This document shows, in pieces, positions 63,837 through 64,000 of a DNA stretch of 64,000 bases. A program made the position numbers and the translations under genes. A model generated the notes under the pieces. It saw nothing but the letters and a program-made list of their open reading frames with translations, was not told the origin of the DNA and searched no databases. This stretch comes from DASUXY01 sp036377675 (lineage in GTDB: Bacteria; Bacillota; Bacilli; Bacillales; Amphibacillaceae). The stretch lies in assembly GCA_036377675.1 (NCBI GenBank), contig DASUXY010000040.1, positions 43,398 through 107,397 on the forward strand. The letters are read 5' to 3'. Positions within the stretch are counted from its first letter, which is position 1. Each line of letters begins with the position of its first letter.

Positions 63837-64000
63837 CTATCGACGAATCCATCGATCAATAATAGGAATACGACCACCGAAAACACGCTCCATAAGAGTT
63901 GACGTATAACTTAATACTAAATAGACACCACCTGCAAGAACGACACCGATTGCTAACATGAGTATGGCTCCCCATCTTGTTTCTTCATATGGTATAAATA
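63837..64000 (-). CDS. ytgP: Polysaccharide biosynthesis/flippase-like protein YtgP, C-terminal end
   Basis: The window edge cuts this minus-strand gene. The last 54 codons read FIPYEETRWGAI, then the membrane span MLAIGVVLAGGVYLVLSY, then ERVFGGRIPIIDRWIRR and a TAG stop at 63837-63839. Position next to the RsuA-like gene and the terminal membrane span suggest YtgP, a MATE/MurJ-like lipid flippase of the MOP superfamily. There is too little sequence to prove it. Confidence 0.6.
   Translation of the reverse strand, partial: FIPYEETRWGAILMLAIGVVLAGGVYLVLSYTSTLMERVFGGRIPIIDRWIRR

Overview
The window is a chromosomal segment of a low-GC, endospore-forming member of the Bacillaceae (Bacillota). 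Evidence for this is the alpha/beta-type small acid-soluble spore protein, the sporulation proteins YtrH, YtrI and GerW, the division proteins EzrA, RefZ and SftA, strong AGGAGG ribosome binding sites, and two tyrosine T-box leaders. Gene order and orientation follow the phoP-to-ytgP stretch of Bacillus subtilis, from memory of that genome, with many interruptions and deletions. I cannot name the genus from sequence alone. No prophage, CRISPR array, rRNA, tRNA or intact insertion sequence was seen.

Layout. Positions 1-17 kb hold central metabolism, mostly on the minus strand: phoPR (phoR cut by the window edge), mdh-icd and citZ (TCA cycle), ytvI and fxsA (membrane proteins), pfkA-pyk (glycolysis), accDA (fatty acid synthesis), a ytsJ-type malic enzyme and dnaE. 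Positions 17-23 kb hold ytrH-ytrI, nrnA, ytpI, ytoI, a small unknown membrane protein, a ComC-like prepilin peptidase, ytkL and a frameshifted pspA. Positions 23-27.5 kb form an aromatic amino acid locus: hisC-tyrA behind a tyrosine T-box, divergent from the bifunctional chorismate mutase/DAHP synthase gene aroA. Positions 27.5-38 kb carry ald, a universal stress protein, moaB, ytxK, gerW-ytfI, an SASP gene, iscS-thiI, ezrA and refZ. Positions 38-49 kb carry a methionine sulfoxide reductase-like GAF protein, rpsD with its leader, T-box-controlled tyrS, a class A penicillin-binding protein, acuABC and ccpA. Positions 49-64 kb carry ytxGH, murC, a short-type nicotinate phosphoribosyltransferase, sftA, ytpR-ytpQ-ytpP (two of them disrupted), ytoQ, ytoP, ytzB, ytnP, ytzH, ytmP, thpR, an RsuA-type pseudouridine synthase and the C-terminal end of ytgP.

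The main observations beyond routine annotation are: (i) a canonical tyrosine (UAC) T-box in front of hisC-tyrA, with aroA divergent from it and absent from its usual place beside ccpA; (ii) three broken reading frames whose remainders are fully legible, namely pspA (1-base deletion), ytpR (in-frame TAA) and ytpP (1-base insertion in a T run), the last two in the same operon; (iii) a nested inverted-repeat element of about 160 bp next to ytxH; and (iv) long gene-poor gaps on both sides of ccpA where B. subtilis has motPS and aroA-ytxJ. I found no convincing candidate for a wholly new multi-gene system.
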